A stretch of 50,464 nucleotides of DNA from contig JAITQA010000013.1 of NCBI GenBank assembly GCA_031289145.1, forward strand, positions 1 through 50,464, written 5' to 3'. This document shows positions 38,017 to 47,238 of this stretch, piece by piece. How positions within the stretch are numbered: the stretch's first letter is position 1; the number at the start of each line of letters is the position of its first letter. Origin of the DNA: Dysgonamonadaceae bacterium (GTDB lineage: Bacteria > Bacteroidota > Bacteroidia > Bacteroidales > Azobacteroidaceae). Under the pieces are notes generated by a model, which ran no database searches, was not told where the DNA came from, and saw only the letters and a list, made by a program, of their open reading frames with translations. The position numbers and the translations under genes were made by a program.

Positions 38017-39297
38017 TTACCATGCGAACAAAGGATAATCCTTCATGATAGCATTGACCTTTTGTGCAACCGATTTGATTATGGCGTCGTTATCCGCATT
38101 GGAAAGAACCGTGTCAATCAAATCTACAATATCGCCCATCAAATTTTCTTTTGCGCCACGGGTCGTAATGGCAGGCGTACCGAAACGCAAACCCGAAGTC
38201 TGGAAAGGCGAACGGGAATCAAAAGGCACCATGTTCTTGTTAGTTGTAATATCCGCTTTGACCAAAGCCTGTTCTGCCTGTTTTCCCGTTAAATCCGGGA
38301 ATTTAGTCCGTAAATCAACCAACATCAGGTGGTTATCCGTTCCTCCGGAGACGATTTTATAGCCTTTGTCTACCAATGCCTGCGCCATAACTGCCGCATT
38401 TTTCTTGACTTGCGTTTGGTAAGTGATGTATTCCGGTTGCAGGGCTTCATGAAAAGCAACGGCTTTTGCGGCAATGATATGTTCCAATGGGCCACCCTGA
38501 ATACCGGGGAATACGGCTGAATCCAAGAGCGCCGACATCAGCTTGAGTTCACCTTTTGGCGTCGTTTTCCCCCAAGGATTTTCGAAATCTTCTCCCAATA
38601 AAATCACGCCGCCGCGAGGGCCTCGCAGGGTTTTATGGGTGGTAGAGGTGACAATATGTGCGTAGCGAAGCGGATTTTTCAACAATCCGGCGGCAATCAA
38701 TCCGGCGGGGTGGGCCATATCGACCATAAAAATAGCGCCGATTTCATCGGCTATTTGCCGGACACGGGTATAATCCCATTCGCGAGAATAGGCCGAAGCG
38801 CCTGCTACTATCAGTTTGGGACGCTCTTTCAAAGCTACTTCCTGCAATTGTTCGTAATCGACTTCACCGGATTGTTCTCCTACATTGTAAGCCAATGCCT
38901 GATAGACCAAACCGGAAAAATTGACGGGAGAACCATGACTCAAATGCCCTCCGTGGGCAAGGTTTAGTCCCAGAAATTTATCACCCGGATTGAGGCAAGT
39001 CATGAAAACAGCCATATTGGCTTGGGCGCCCGAATGAGGCTGTACATTGACCCATGCAGCCGAGAAAATCTGTTTCAAACGGTCGATGGCCAATTGTTCG
39101 GCTTCGTCGACGACTTGGCAACCACCGTAATACCTGCGTCCCGGATAACCTTCGGCATATTTATTGGTTAATACAGAACCTGCTGCCTGCATAACTTCCT
39201 CACTTACAAAATTCTCTGATGCTATCAACTCAACGCCTGACGTCTGGCGTTCGTATTCTTTGTTGATAATGCTAAAAAGTAAATCGTCTCGTTTCAT
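38017..39297 (-). CDS. glyA: Serine hydroxymethyltransferase
   Basis: A 426-residue cytoplasmic PLP enzyme that converts serine and tetrahydrofolate to glycine and methylene-tetrahydrofolate. Family motifs: [64 protein letters not shown], and the PLP-lysine segment [15 protein letters not shown]. The C-terminus [14 protein letters not shown] contributes to substrate binding. A -7 motif lies 30 bases upstream. Confidence 0.97.
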   Translation of the reverse strand: MKRDDLLFSIINKEYERQTSGVELIASENFVSEEVMQAAGSVLTNKYAEGYPGRRYYGGCQVVDEAEQLAIDRLKQIFSAAWVNVQPHSGAQANMAVFMTCLNPGDKFLGLNLAHGGHLSHGSPVNFSGLVYQALAYNVGEQSGEVDYEQLQEVALKERPKLIVAGASAYSREWDYTRVRQIADEIGAIFMVDMAHPAGLIAAGLLKNPLRYAHIVTSTTHKTLRGPRGGVILLGEDFENPWGKTTPKGELKLMSALLDSAVFPGIQGGPLEHIIAAKAVAFHEALQPEYITYQTQVKKNAAVMAQALVDKGYKIVSGGTDNHLMLVDLRTKFPDLTGKQAEQALVKADITTNKNMVPFDSRSPFQTSGLRFGTPAITTRGAKENLMGDIVDLIDTVLSNADNDAIIKSVAQKVNAIMKDYPLFAW

Positions 39298-39326
39298 ATC
39301 TAATCAATTCCTTATAATTTGAGTTG

Positions 39327-39334
39327 CAAAGATA
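39327..39334 (-). promoter_or_regulatory. -7 promoter motif of glyA
   Basis: The reverse strand reads TATCTTTG, matching TAnnTTTG, 30 bases before the glyA ATG. Confidence 0.5.
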
Positions 39335-39350
39335 AATAGTTTATTTGTAT

Positions 39351-40058
39351 TTAGAATAGTAAGCCACAGGAAAAACTGATAATATTTTCGTTTTTCTTCA
39401 ATTTGACCCCTTTATAATTATCCGGAAAGCCGGGAATCGCATTAAAATCAAGGTCTGTATCAGGCAGGTTGATTTCATAACGCAAATCAAAATAGATTTT
39501 TGCAATGACAACTGAGAATCCGACTATGCCGGAAGTGCGCAAATAAAATTCCCTGTCTTCAAAATCATCGTTGAGCCTTATGCTGTATTTTGTTTTATAG
39601 GTATCTGAAAAAGAAGAACCTGCATAAGCGCCGAAAAAAAATGGATATTTGTTGACTATACTGTAACCCACCAAAAAATTGCCCCGTGCTACAGAAGACG
39701 CAATATCTGCATAAATAGGAGATGAAAATTCATTTTCCACATCAGTAGGTAATGTAAAAGATACGCCCTGCCGGTGATAATTCCATCCCAATTCGGGTTG
39801 TAGAAACACCCGCTTGATATTGAACCGGACAAAAGCATTCACTAAATAACCATTTTTGTTTGTATAGGAATCATTCGGCACAGGTTCACCCTTGTATTCT
39901 GTTTCGTAACTTGTTGTAGACAAGGCATTTAACCCAAGTCTGAAGCCCCAGTTGAGGTGTTTGTCCGGGGTCTGGGCGTAAGCGCTCTCTTGCATTGAGA
40001 AACATACAAGCAGCAGCGAAGCCCACACAAATCCATATCTAATCCGCCTGTTTTTCAT
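39351..40058 (-). CDS. Outer-membrane beta-barrel protein of unknown function
   Basis: A 235-residue protein. A basic leader and hydrophobic core (GFVWASLLLVCFSMQESAYAQ) form a signal peptide. The mature part reads as a barrel: LNWGFRLGLNALST, VNAFVRFNIKRVFLQPELGW, FFFGAYAGSSFSD, FSVVIAKIYFDLRYEIN, ending IISFSCGLLF. It resembles the porin-family/PorT-like barrels of Bacteroidota, but I cannot name it. Its first 20 bases overlap the 3' end of the flavin reductase gene, so it is the last gene of the pyrB transcript. An ATG this deep in the upstream gene suggests coupled translation. Confidence 0.8.
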   Translation of the reverse strand: MKNRRIRYGFVWASLLLVCFSMQESAYAQTPDKHLNWGFRLGLNALSTTSYETEYKGEPVPNDSYTNKNGYLVNAFVRFNIKRVFLQPELGWNYHRQGVSFTLPTDVENEFSSPIYADIASSVARGNFLVGYSIVNKYPFFFGAYAGSSFSDTYKTKYSIRLNDDFEDREFYLRTSGIVGFSVVIAKIYFDLRYEINLPDTDLDFNAIPGFPDNYKGVKLKKNENIISFSCGLLF

Positions 40059-40626
40059 TTTTTTTCTTTCTCACACTCCATCCGAAGTTACCTATCAATT
40101 CTCCCAAACCATAATAATTTCCATGTGCATAAACCAGCAAGTCCGCTTTTTTCATATCGAAAGCGCTGGTAACAGGGTCAATATACTCCTCATCGGCAAG
40201 TATGTTCACTACCTCGGCAATAAACATATCATGTGTTCCCAAAGCAATGACTTCCTTTACGCGACATTCAATACACAAGGGTGATTCTTCAATATAAGGC
40301 GCGTCCACAACATGGGCTTTGACGGGAGTCAGTTGCATTTCCTTAAATTTATTGTAGTTTTTCCCGGAACGAACGCCAATCCAATCCGTTGCATAAGCCA
40401 GTTTTTGGGAGGTAAGATTAATTACAAATTCCATGTTTTTTTTAAGCGTCGGATAGGAATGACGACCGGGGCGAACTGAAATATAGCACAAAGCCGGGTC
40501 TGAACAAATAGTGCCTGTCCACGCAATGGTCAGCACATTGTATTCGCTTTCGTCTTTTCCCACCGTTACTAAGACGGCAGGCAGGGGATAGACCAAGGTT
40601 CCCGGTTTCCAATCAATCTTTGTCAT
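40039..40626 (-). CDS. Flavin reductase-like FMN-binding protein (flavoredoxin type)
   Basis: A 195-residue cytoplasmic protein. The split-barrel flavin reductase domain begins [17 protein letters not shown] and continues [27 protein letters not shown] and [16 protein letters not shown], typical of FMN-binding flavoredoxin-like proteins. [21 protein letters not shown] follows. It probably uses bound FMN in electron transfer or a reductase step; the substrate is unknown. Its ATG overlaps the pyrI stop by 4 bases, making it a member of the pyrB unit. Confidence 0.88.
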   Translation of the reverse strand: MTKIDWKPGTLVYPLPAVLVTVGKDESEYNVLTIAWTGTICSDPALCYISVRPGRHSYPTLKKNMEFVINLTSQKLAYATDWIGVRSGKNYNKFKEMQLTPVKAHVVDAPYIEESPLCIECRVKEVIALGTHDMFIAEVVNILADEEYIDPVTSAFDMKKADLLVYAHGNYYGLGELIGNFGWSVRKKKNEKQAD

Positions 40627-41084
40627 AACAAGACAATATCTTCTTTTCTAATTTTTAGTTCACAATATTCGCATTTGATAGTAACATTTTCTTTTTCAAT
40701 CACATTAAACCTTGTTTTCATCGGCTCGTTATTCGTGATACATTTAGGATTGTTACATTTTACGATTCCTGTCAGTTCGTCCGGAAGTTGGACATATTTT
40801 TTTTCCACTACTTCGTAATCCCGGATGATGTTGAGTTTGACGGAAGGGGCAATCAGCGCGATACGGTTTATTTCGTCCTGTACGAAAAATTTGCCGGAAA
40901 TTTTAAGGATGCCTTTGCTTCCCATCTTCTTACTGTCTAAATGATACCCGATAGTTACAGGTGTTTTCAGTTTTTCGATTTCCAGCAAGGAAACCACTTT
41001 AAACAGCTGTTCAGAGGGTATGTGGTCGATAACCGTACCGTTTTGCAGGGCGGCGATCTGTAATTCTTTTTTATTCTGTAACAT
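40623..41084 (-). CDS. pyrI: Aspartate carbamoyltransferase regulatory chain
   Basis: A 153-residue subunit that binds nucleotides and controls PyrB. Start [20 protein letters not shown] is chosen by family alignment; an ATG 9 bases upstream (41093) is also possible, whereas the longer frame up to 41162 reads through the end of pyrB. The nucleotide-binding domain has [19 protein letters not shown]. The C-terminal zinc domain has four cysteines, KCNNPKC and KCEYC. One base separates it from the pyrB stop. Confidence 0.95.
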   Translation of the reverse strand: MLQNKKELQIAALQNGTVIDHIPSEQLFKVVSLLEIEKLKTPVTIGYHLDSKKMGSKGILKISGKFFVQDEINRIALIAPSVKLNIIRDYEVVEKKYVQLPDELTGIVKCNNPKCITNNEPMKTRFNVIEKENVTIKCEYCELKIRKEDIVLL

Positions 41085-41085
41085 A

Positions 41086-42006
41086 TCAATCATCTGATTT
41101 AATTCCCAAAACATTGCAGATAATGGCTTGTCGGGCAAATACCCCGTTTTTAGCCTGTTCAAAATAGTACGCTTTCGGATTGTCGTCTACATCGTATGCA
41201 ATTTCATTGACACGGGGTAGGGGATGCAGAATCCGCAAGTTGTCTTTGCTCTTATCCAGCATACTGTTTTTGAGTATGTAGATATTTTTTACTTTTTCAT
41301 ATTCCATTAAATCCGTAAAACGTTCGCGTTGGACACGGGTCATATAGAGTATATCCGATTGATTGATAACATCTTCTGAAAAATCTGAAAATTCCCGGTA
41401 AGGAATTGCTTTTTCTTCCAGGAATTGTTTGTAGATATCCGGTAATTTCAGTTCATCGGGAGCGATAAAGTAAAATTTGGGATTAAAATGCGACATGCCG
41501 ACAATCAAGGAGTGCACCGTTCTTCCGTATTTCAAATCGCCCACCATGGCAATGGTCAGATTTTCAAGGCTTCCCTGGGTTTTGTATATTGAATACACAT
41601 CAAGCATGGTTTGTGAAGGATGCTGGTTGGCTCCATCTCCGGCGTTGATAACCGGCACATCGGTCACTTCCGAAGCATAGCGGGCGGCGCCTTCCAGATA
41701 AGGGCGCATAATAATCAGGTCGGCATAGTTGCTGACCATTTTGATGGTATCTTTTAAAGTTTCTCCTTTAGAAGAGCTGGTGGTAGCAGCATCACTGAAA
41801 CCGATAACCCTTCCTCCCAAGCGGTTTACGGCAGTTTCGAAACTCAAGCGGGTACGGGTTGAAGGTTCAAAAAAAAGCGTGGCGCAAACCCTGTTCTCCA
41901 ATAATTTCCGATTGGGATTTGTTTCGAAAAAAGCCGCTTTCTCCATCAAACGGTTGATGTCTTCTTTTGTTAAATCGGCTACGGATACGAAACTTTCTTT
42001 CTTCAT
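41086..42006 (-). CDS. pyrB: Aspartate carbamoyltransferase catalytic chain
   Basis: A 306-residue cytoplasmic enzyme that joins carbamoyl phosphate and aspartate, the committed step of pyrimidine synthesis. Carbamoyl-phosphate loop [15 protein letters not shown], then [11 protein letters not shown], the HPSQTMLD motif, [14 protein letters not shown], and the aspartate loop region MTRVQRERF and [10 protein letters not shown]. Length is typical. Followed at once by pyrI, as in enterobacteria and other Bacteroidales. Confidence 0.97.
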   Translation of the reverse strand: MKKESFVSVADLTKEDINRLMEKAAFFETNPNRKLLENRVCATLFFEPSTRTRLSFETAVNRLGGRVIGFSDAATTSSSKGETLKDTIKMVSNYADLIIMRPYLEGAARYASEVTDVPVINAGDGANQHPSQTMLDVYSIYKTQGSLENLTIAMVGDLKYGRTVHSLIVGMSHFNPKFYFIAPDELKLPDIYKQFLEEKAIPYREFSDFSEDVINQSDILYMTRVQRERFTDLMEYEKVKNIYILKNSMLDKSKDNLRILHPLPRVNEIAYDVDDNPKAYYFEQAKNGVFARQAIICNVLGIKSDD

Positions 42007-42061
42007 ACAAAAATAGTTTAAAAATTAGACTGTTCAATGCGCTTTGCGTACGATTTGAATA

Positions 42062-42069
42062 CAAATATA
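42062..42069 (-). promoter_or_regulatory. -7 promoter motif of pyrB
   Basis: The reverse strand reads TATATTTG, matching TAnnTTTG, 56 bases before the pyrB ATG. No attenuator hairpin is evident in the leader. Confidence 0.45.
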
Positions 42070-42140
42070 CAGATTTTTTTACAATGTATAAATAAAATCT
42101 TGTAATTATTTGAAATTTTCATTGCTTTGTTACTGTATCT

Positions 42141-43457
42141 TTACCAGTTTCCCCGCGTCTTAATTTCCAGATACTTATTGATAACGTTCACTGTCAGTTC
42201 ATTGGGGTGGGTGAGCAGAGAGAGGATGTTGTGTTGCCGCAGTTTGCGTGTAATCAATTGTTTTTCGTAGATGAGTTTTTCGGCGATTACGGTTTCGTAC
42301 ATTTCAGCTTTGTTTTCCGGCATTTTTCCAGCAAGACCGGCCAATTCGGCGTCTTCAAAAAAGATGACGACTACACTATGCCGCTTGGCCATCATGGATA
42401 AGTATTGGAGTTGGCGTTCCATGGCGGCCACCGAATCGAAATTGGTGAAAACAAGGAGCAATCCGCGGTTTTTTGCGTTCTTGCCGAGTTGTCGGTACAA
42501 AGCTAAATAATCGCTTTCTGCAAAAGAAGTAACTTGATGATACAGCGCTTCCTGAATCCGGTTCATCTGAATCGCATGACGGGATGGCGGGACGTAGGTA
42601 TTAAACTCCCGTTCGAAGGTCAGCAGACCGGCTTTATCCCCTTTCAGCATCGCAACATAAGAAATGGCCAAAGCGGCATTGATGGAATAATCCAGCAATG
42701 TCATCCCGTTGAAAGCCGCTTGCATGGTGCGGCCTTTGTCGATGATGCAATAGACATTTTGTGCTTTTTCTTCCTGAAAAACATTCACCATCAACTTATT
42801 GCGTCTGGCTGTCGCTTTCCAGTTAATAATCCGGTAGTCATCGCCTTTCACATAATCCTTAATTTGGTCGGGTTCGAGTTGCTGTCCGATTTGGCGGACT
42901 TTTTTGTTACCCGTCTGTACCAATTTATTGGATGCCGCCATCAATTCATATTGTTTCAGGTAGATATACGAAGGATAGACTTTGGCGTAGAAAGACTCAG
43001 CCGATTTGAAACGTCGACTGATAAAGCCTATCCGGGTCGTTGCAAAAACATGGACAATACCGAAAACATAAACTCCTCGTTTGACAGGTCGAAGACTGTA
43101 TTTTACTACATTATCCGCGTTTTTATCCAATTTCACCTTAAACAGCAAGTCGCGCCGTTGAAAAATGGGTGATATTTCATCAATAATCTCTAAGTGAACC
43201 GTAAAAGCGTAATTGCTATGCAGATGCAATGCAATTTCATTCTCATCGCCGTTTGAAAGTCTCTCCGGGCAAACCCTTTTGCAAGTAATCGTTCTTTTAT
43301 CGGTAACAAACAAGGCTATAAATTCATAGCCACACAATGCGGCCAAAGCCAGCAGCAGCAATTGCGCCGAGGAGAAGATAAAAACGCTTTTGAAGCCCGC
43401 AACAAAACAGAGGGCTACAAAAATCAGGGCAATATAAAAGCGTTTATTGACAAACAT
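42141..43457 (-). CDS. DUF58 membrane protein with VWA-like domain
   Basis: A 438-residue protein. Two N-terminal spans (FYIALIFVALCFVAGF and AQLLLLALAALCGYEFIALF) are followed by a beta-rich region (about 55-165). The DUF58 core comes next: DYVKGDDYRIINWKATARRNKLMVNVFQEEK at about 210-240, with the family's R-x-I-x-W-K-A-T motif. The C-terminal part (VYCIIDKGRTMQ, YSINAALAISYVAMLKGDKAGLLTF) resembles a von Willebrand A fold. DUF58 proteins are usual partners of MoxR ATPases, and here it overlaps the moxR stop by 1 base. Role unknown. It is the last gene of the cluster. Confidence 0.9.
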   Translation of the reverse strand: MFVNKRFYIALIFVALCFVAGFKSVFIFSSAQLLLLALAALCGYEFIALFVTDKRTITCKRVCPERLSNGDENEIALHLHSNYAFTVHLEIIDEISPIFQRRDLLFKVKLDKNADNVVKYSLRPVKRGVYVFGIVHVFATTRIGFISRRFKSAESFYAKVYPSYIYLKQYELMAASNKLVQTGNKKVRQIGQQLEPDQIKDYVKGDDYRIINWKATARRNKLMVNVFQEEKAQNVYCIIDKGRTMQAAFNGMTLLDYSINAALAISYVAMLKGDKAGLLTFEREFNTYVPPSRHAIQMNRIQEALYHQVTSFAESDYLALYRQLGKNAKNRGLLLVFTNFDSVAAMERQLQYLSMMAKRHSVVVIFFEDAELAGLAGKMPENKAEMYETVIAEKLIYEKQLITRKLRQHNILSLLTHPNELTVNVINKYLEIKTRGNW

Positions 43458-44428
43458 TATTTGGGAACTTCTACTTTTTCGATTAAGCGTTTCACGATGG
43501 TTCCCGCCGAGCGTCCTTCCATTTCCGTTTCGGGCGAAAGCAGCAGGCGGTGTTGCAGGACAGGAACGGCTATGTATTTGATATCGTCGGGGATGATGAA
43601 ATCCCGTCCTTGCAGCAAGGCGTAGGCTTTTGCCGTATTCAGCAAGGCAACGGACGCCCGGGGCGATGCGCCGAGATAAACAGCCGGACTGTTGCGGGTA
43701 GCCAACACAATATCGGCGATATATTTCAGCAGGCTGTCTTCCACAATTACCTGATTGACCAACTGTTTGAAATGCTTGATATCTTGCTTGGAAAGCAGCG
43801 GCCGGATATGATGCAAACGGGTCAGTTCCGCATTTTCGTTATGCTTTTTCAGTATCATATACGCTTCTTCCGGAGATGGATAAGAGATGACGATTTTCAT
43901 CAGGAAACGGTCTAACTGGGCTTCCGGAAGCCGGTAAGTGCCTTCCTGCTCAATCGGATTCTGCGTGGCGACAACCATGTATACATCGCTCATCTCGCGC
44001 GTAAGCCCGTCGACGGTGACCTGCCGTTCTTCCATCACTTCGAACAAGGCCGCTTGCGTTTTGGCCGGCGCCCGGTTTATCTCGTCAATCAATACGATTT
44101 CCGAAAAGACAGGGCCTTTGTGAAACTCAAACTCACTTGTTTTCAGGTTGAATACGGAAGTTCCCAAGACGTCCGACGGCATCAGGTCGGGCGTAAACTG
44201 GATACGGGAATACTCCGCATCAATTAATTTGGCCGTCAGTTTGGCCAGCAATGTTTTGGCCACTCCCGGCACACCTTCAATCAGGACATGCCCGTTCGCC
44301 AGAAGCGCAGTCAGGATTAAATCGACGCCTTGCGCTTGTCCTACGACAATATCCGCTATCTGCGCTTTCAGGTTTTCAATCTTTTCGGAAAAAGCGCTCA
44401 AGTCCATTCTGTTTACTGATTCTTCCAT
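43457..44428 (-). CDS. MoxR-family AAA+ ATPase
   Basis: A 323-residue cytoplasmic ATPase. Walker A GVPGVAKT at 52-59, Walker B VLIDEINRAPAKTQAALFEV with D115/E116, sensor 1 MVVATQNPIEQEGTYRLPEAQLDRF, and a C-terminal lid domain with LATRNSPAVYLGASPRASVAL. MoxR ATPases act as chaperones assembling or activating partner proteins, often with VWA-domain proteins. Overlaps of 16 bases with the upstream DUF4350 gene and 1 base with the DUF58 gene show tight coupling. Confidence 0.95.
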   Translation of the reverse strand: MEESVNRMDLSAFSEKIENLKAQIADIVVGQAQGVDLILTALLANGHVLIEGVPGVAKTLLAKLTAKLIDAEYSRIQFTPDLMPSDVLGTSVFNLKTSEFEFHKGPVFSEIVLIDEINRAPAKTQAALFEVMEERQVTVDGLTREMSDVYMVVATQNPIEQEGTYRLPEAQLDRFLMKIVISYPSPEEAYMILKKHNENAELTRLHHIRPLLSKQDIKHFKQLVNQVIVEDSLLKYIADIVLATRNSPAVYLGASPRASVALLNTAKAYALLQGRDFIIPDDIKYIAVPVLQHRLLLSPETEMEGRSAGTIVKRLIEKVEVPK

Positions 44429-45636
44429 TGTATATTGTTCATTTTTGTTATTAATTTCATCATTTCTTCGTCTGTGACATCCGTATCTTCTGCTATGGCG
44501 CCCAAATTAAGGAACAATCGCCTGACTTCGCCGAAAGGATACCCCGTTTTGGAAGCAACCCGGCTGTAAAAATCAAAATCGTGCATTTCGTTCACGATAT
44601 CAATGCCATACTTATGTTTTAGTTCTTCTCCCCAGTACACCTGTTTTTTCAGGATAATATCGGCATTGTTGTTTTTTTGCAGATACAAACCGGCAATGGA
44701 ACGAACGAAACCTACTATTTTATTGACCGGCGGCTTGATGATGGGAATGGGTTTTTGCTTTCTCCTTGCTGTAAAAACCATCAGGATGAGCACACCTGCA
44801 ACCGTCACATAATACGCCCATTTCAAAGGATTTTCTTCCATCACGACACGAAGCGCGGATGCCTCTTTTTCGCCTTGAGAACCGGCTTCGTAATATTCGG
44901 TACGAATCAGCGGCCGTCCCCGCAGGTATGACAGATGCCGCATCGTGTAGGCATTCAGCGAATCGTTCAATATTCCGTAATTGGTAAACGCCAGCGGACA
45001 ACTGCACAAAAGCAGGTTCCCTTCTCCTATTTGATAGCGAAGACTGAGAATATTGCCCGACTCGCTTTCCGAAACAACACAGGTAGCATCCCAATAGTTG
45101 AAAGCCTGCAAGCTGTCTCCGGATGTGAAATAATTTTGCATGAGTTTTTGCGGAAAAGAAAAAGATTCATACCTCGAATCGGCATCAAAAAGGCGGACTT
45201 CAGAGACCGGTTCCTCCATTCCGATAGAAGGAAGATAATTGGTGAAAAAATTGAAAGACGAAGTGTTCAGGTTCAAGGTATCAATCAGTCCGTCCGGAAA
45301 AAATTCTGCGGCAATCAAGGCGCATCCTCCATTATTAATATATGCCAATAAATCGTTGATTATACTTGTGTCCATGTACAAATACCGGGCTATTATCAGC
45401 ATATTGTAGTTGGTGTCATACAATTCCAAATCTTCGAAACGCTCATAGTTGTGCACATATTCCGCTTCCCATGATGCTTTCAGTAGCTTATCGAAAGCAT
45501 AAGCGCCGAAGGGTTGTTTGTCTTGTATACTGAAAGTAGGTTTCCATGAATATTTAATGTCGACATTCCGGTTCATCAGGTATGCCAAATAGAACAACAG
45601 ACCAATGAAAATGATATAAATAATTCGCTTTTTCAT
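44413..45636 (-). CDS. DUF4350 membrane protein
   Basis: A 407-residue protein. A first span (IIYIIFIGLLFYLAYLM) is followed by a periplasmic domain of about 240 residues resembling the DUF4350 / GldG-like fold (SIQDKQPFGAYAFDKLLKA; LLAYINNGGCALIAAEFFPDG; LRYQIGEGNLLLCSCPLAFTN). A second span near residue 272 (WAYYVTVAGVLILMVFTARR) precedes a cytoplasmic helical tail (VGFVRSIAGLYLQKNNNADI, EVRRLFLNLGAIAED). The domain order is that of ABC-type auxiliary proteins without their transporter. It overlaps the DUF4129 gene by 4 bases and moxR by 16. Function unknown. Confidence 0.82.
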   Translation of the reverse strand: MKKRIIYIIFIGLLFYLAYLMNRNVDIKYSWKPTFSIQDKQPFGAYAFDKLLKASWEAEYVHNYERFEDLELYDTNYNMLIIARYLYMDTSIINDLLAYINNGGCALIAAEFFPDGLIDTLNLNTSSFNFFTNYLPSIGMEEPVSEVRLFDADSRYESFSFPQKLMQNYFTSGDSLQAFNYWDATCVVSESESGNILSLRYQIGEGNLLLCSCPLAFTNYGILNDSLNAYTMRHLSYLRGRPLIRTEYYEAGSQGEKEASALRVVMEENPLKWAYYVTVAGVLILMVFTARRKQKPIPIIKPPVNKIVGFVRSIAGLYLQKNNNADIILKKQVYWGEELKHKYGIDIVNEMHDFDFYSRVASKTGYPFGEVRRLFLNLGAIAEDTDVTDEEMMKLITKMNNIQWKNQ

Positions 45637-46349
45637 GCCATCGCGATTTTAATTATTGCATCGCTGGCCAGTTGAAAGCGGGTGAATTTGTCAAAAACGG
45701 CAATTCCTTTTCCATAACGGTAATAGATAAATTCAAGGGAAAGACTTTTGAAAAGGCTTCTCAGTTCAGGCATTTTTATTTCATATACATATTCGTTGAC
45801 CGTTTTGTAGGAATCATACGAAATCAATTCTCTTTCATGAAGCATCTTCAGGGTCTTCAGGTATTGCAGACAGATGGCTTCCGTATATTGTCCCCGCCCA
45901 ATAGCCTGTTCAATCAATATATCCGGATTTTGAATTTCAATATCTTCATAATCAATAGAATAACTCATTTTATTCCGTTTGTTGGCGAAAAACAACGAGG
46001 GTTTTTTGATAAGTATAAAAACCAACAGGGCAATGAAAAACAAAGCGCCCACAGACAGCAACAGATAGTTGAACTCTTTCTGTTGCAGGGTACGGTGCCA
46101 ATATTTGGACAACCAATAATTGAGACGCTCTAACAGATATTCGCTAAGGGAGATTTTTTTTATCAACGATTCCTCATACCTGTAAAATTGTTGTTCTTTA
46201 AATTGATGATAAGTCAAGGTATCATAAGACATTGTTTCTACCGGCATCGTTTCTTTTTTTGCCCGATTGAGCGTATCTTCTCCCTTAACCGGAAAGCAAT
46301 ATCCGGAAAAGAGCATTATCAGGCCGGTTATCAGAAACAGTCTTTTCAC
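45633..46349 (-). CDS. DUF4129-domain membrane protein
   Basis: A 238-residue protein. A signal-like N-terminus (LFLITGLIMLFSGYCFPVKG) leads to a periplasmic stretch, a span (YLLLSVGALFFIALLVFILIKK, around 95-116) and a cytoplasmic C-terminal DUF4129 domain (IEQAIGRGQYTEAICLQYLK ... MPELRSLFKSLSLEFIYYRYGKG). DUF4129 is usually the C-terminus of transglutaminase-like membrane proteins in MoxR clusters; here it stands alone without a transglutaminase. It overlaps both neighbours by 4 bases. Confidence 0.8.
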   Translation of the reverse strand: MKRLFLITGLIMLFSGYCFPVKGEDTLNRAKKETMPVETMSYDTLTYHQFKEQQFYRYEESLIKKISLSEYLLERLNYWLSKYWHRTLQQKEFNYLLLSVGALFFIALLVFILIKKPSLFFANKRNKMSYSIDYEDIEIQNPDILIEQAIGRGQYTEAICLQYLKTLKMLHERELISYDSYKTVNEYVYEIKMPELRSLFKSLSLEFIYYRYGKGIAVFDKFTRFQLASDAIIKIAMA

Positions 46350-47233
46350 AGATTTTCAAAATCATCAACTTTCGACTGCAAAGAAATGCCTTCTTCTTTT
46401 TCCGTTATTGAAAAATACTGAAAAGAGAGGAATACACACATAAAAGGAATCGTTATGGCCGAACCAAAAGACGCAATAGAGGCCAGCAAAAAGGTCAGAA
46501 AATTATGAGAGCCTTGCATAAAGGCGCTTAGAATGCTAAAAGGCAAAGATAAAACGGTCGATACAATCATCATCAGGATAGAAGACAACAGGATGACAAC
46601 AAATGTCGTACCCCAGTTTCTGAATCCCAATCCGAAAGCTATTCTGATGGATTCACTTACGCTTTTCCCCGCATAATAAGCCGGATAATAAGCCAAGGTA
46701 AGGGAGGGGGTCACCGCAATAAAAAGAAAGATAATCAAAAGTATCATCAGAACAATCAAGACGTTATTGCCGACGCCTACTGCAAAAACGACAAGCAATA
46801 TGCAAAAAGCAATTGCGCTGAATCCCAGCATCAGATTGATTAAGAAAGTTTTTCCGAAAAAAGAAAACATTTTATCTTTTAAATCCGCCCATCCGGATTC
46901 CGCTGTCAGTCGGCCTGCGCCATATTCCGACAAAACGGCGCCGGTCATGGCAAATAAGAAGGTAGAATAAATTAGAGAAACCACCCAATATCCTAAAACA
47001 GAAAGAAATAATTCTTCCCAAATGCTGGAAAAATCACTGCCGAGTTGTGCAAAATTATACACCGGATAAAACTGAACTGCATATCCGGAAATAATGGACA
47101 GAGGGATGGCAGCAAGAAAAATGTTTCGGTACAAAACCTTCCAGTTTTGTTTCAAAAAATCAGTCGCTGCGCTAATGCGTTCTCCCAAGTAGCGATTCTT
47201 GTAAAATTCGATTTTGTATTCGTTCGTCATCAT
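46346..47233 (-). CDS. Polytopic inner-membrane protein of unknown function
   Basis: A 295-residue protein (M1 or M2 possible, MMTNEYKIEF). Hydrophilic N-terminus (KNRYLGERISAATDFLKQNWK), then about six spans: NIFLAAIPLSIISGYAVQF, LFLSVLGYWVVSLIYSTFLF, TFLINLMLGFSAIAFCILLV, VLIVLMILLIIFLFIAVTPS, FVVILLSSILMMIVSTVLSL and LLASIASFGSAITIPFMCVF. It is similar in plan to the 'glycerophosphoryl diester phosphodiesterase membrane domain' proteins often found in these clusters, but no catalytic residues are visible. It sits 5 bases after the SpoIIM-like gene and overlaps the DUF4129 gene by 4. Confidence 0.75.
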   Translation of the reverse strand: MMTNEYKIEFYKNRYLGERISAATDFLKQNWKVLYRNIFLAAIPLSIISGYAVQFYPVYNFAQLGSDFSSIWEELFLSVLGYWVVSLIYSTFLFAMTGAVLSEYGAGRLTAESGWADLKDKMFSFFGKTFLINLMLGFSAIAFCILLVVFAVGVGNNVLIVLMILLIIFLFIAVTPSLTLAYYPAYYAGKSVSESIRIAFGLGFRNWGTTFVVILLSSILMMIVSTVLSLPFSILSAFMQGSHNFLTFLLASIASFGSAITIPFMCVFLSFQYFSITEKEEGISLQSKVDDFENL

Positions 47234-47238
47234 TGTTA

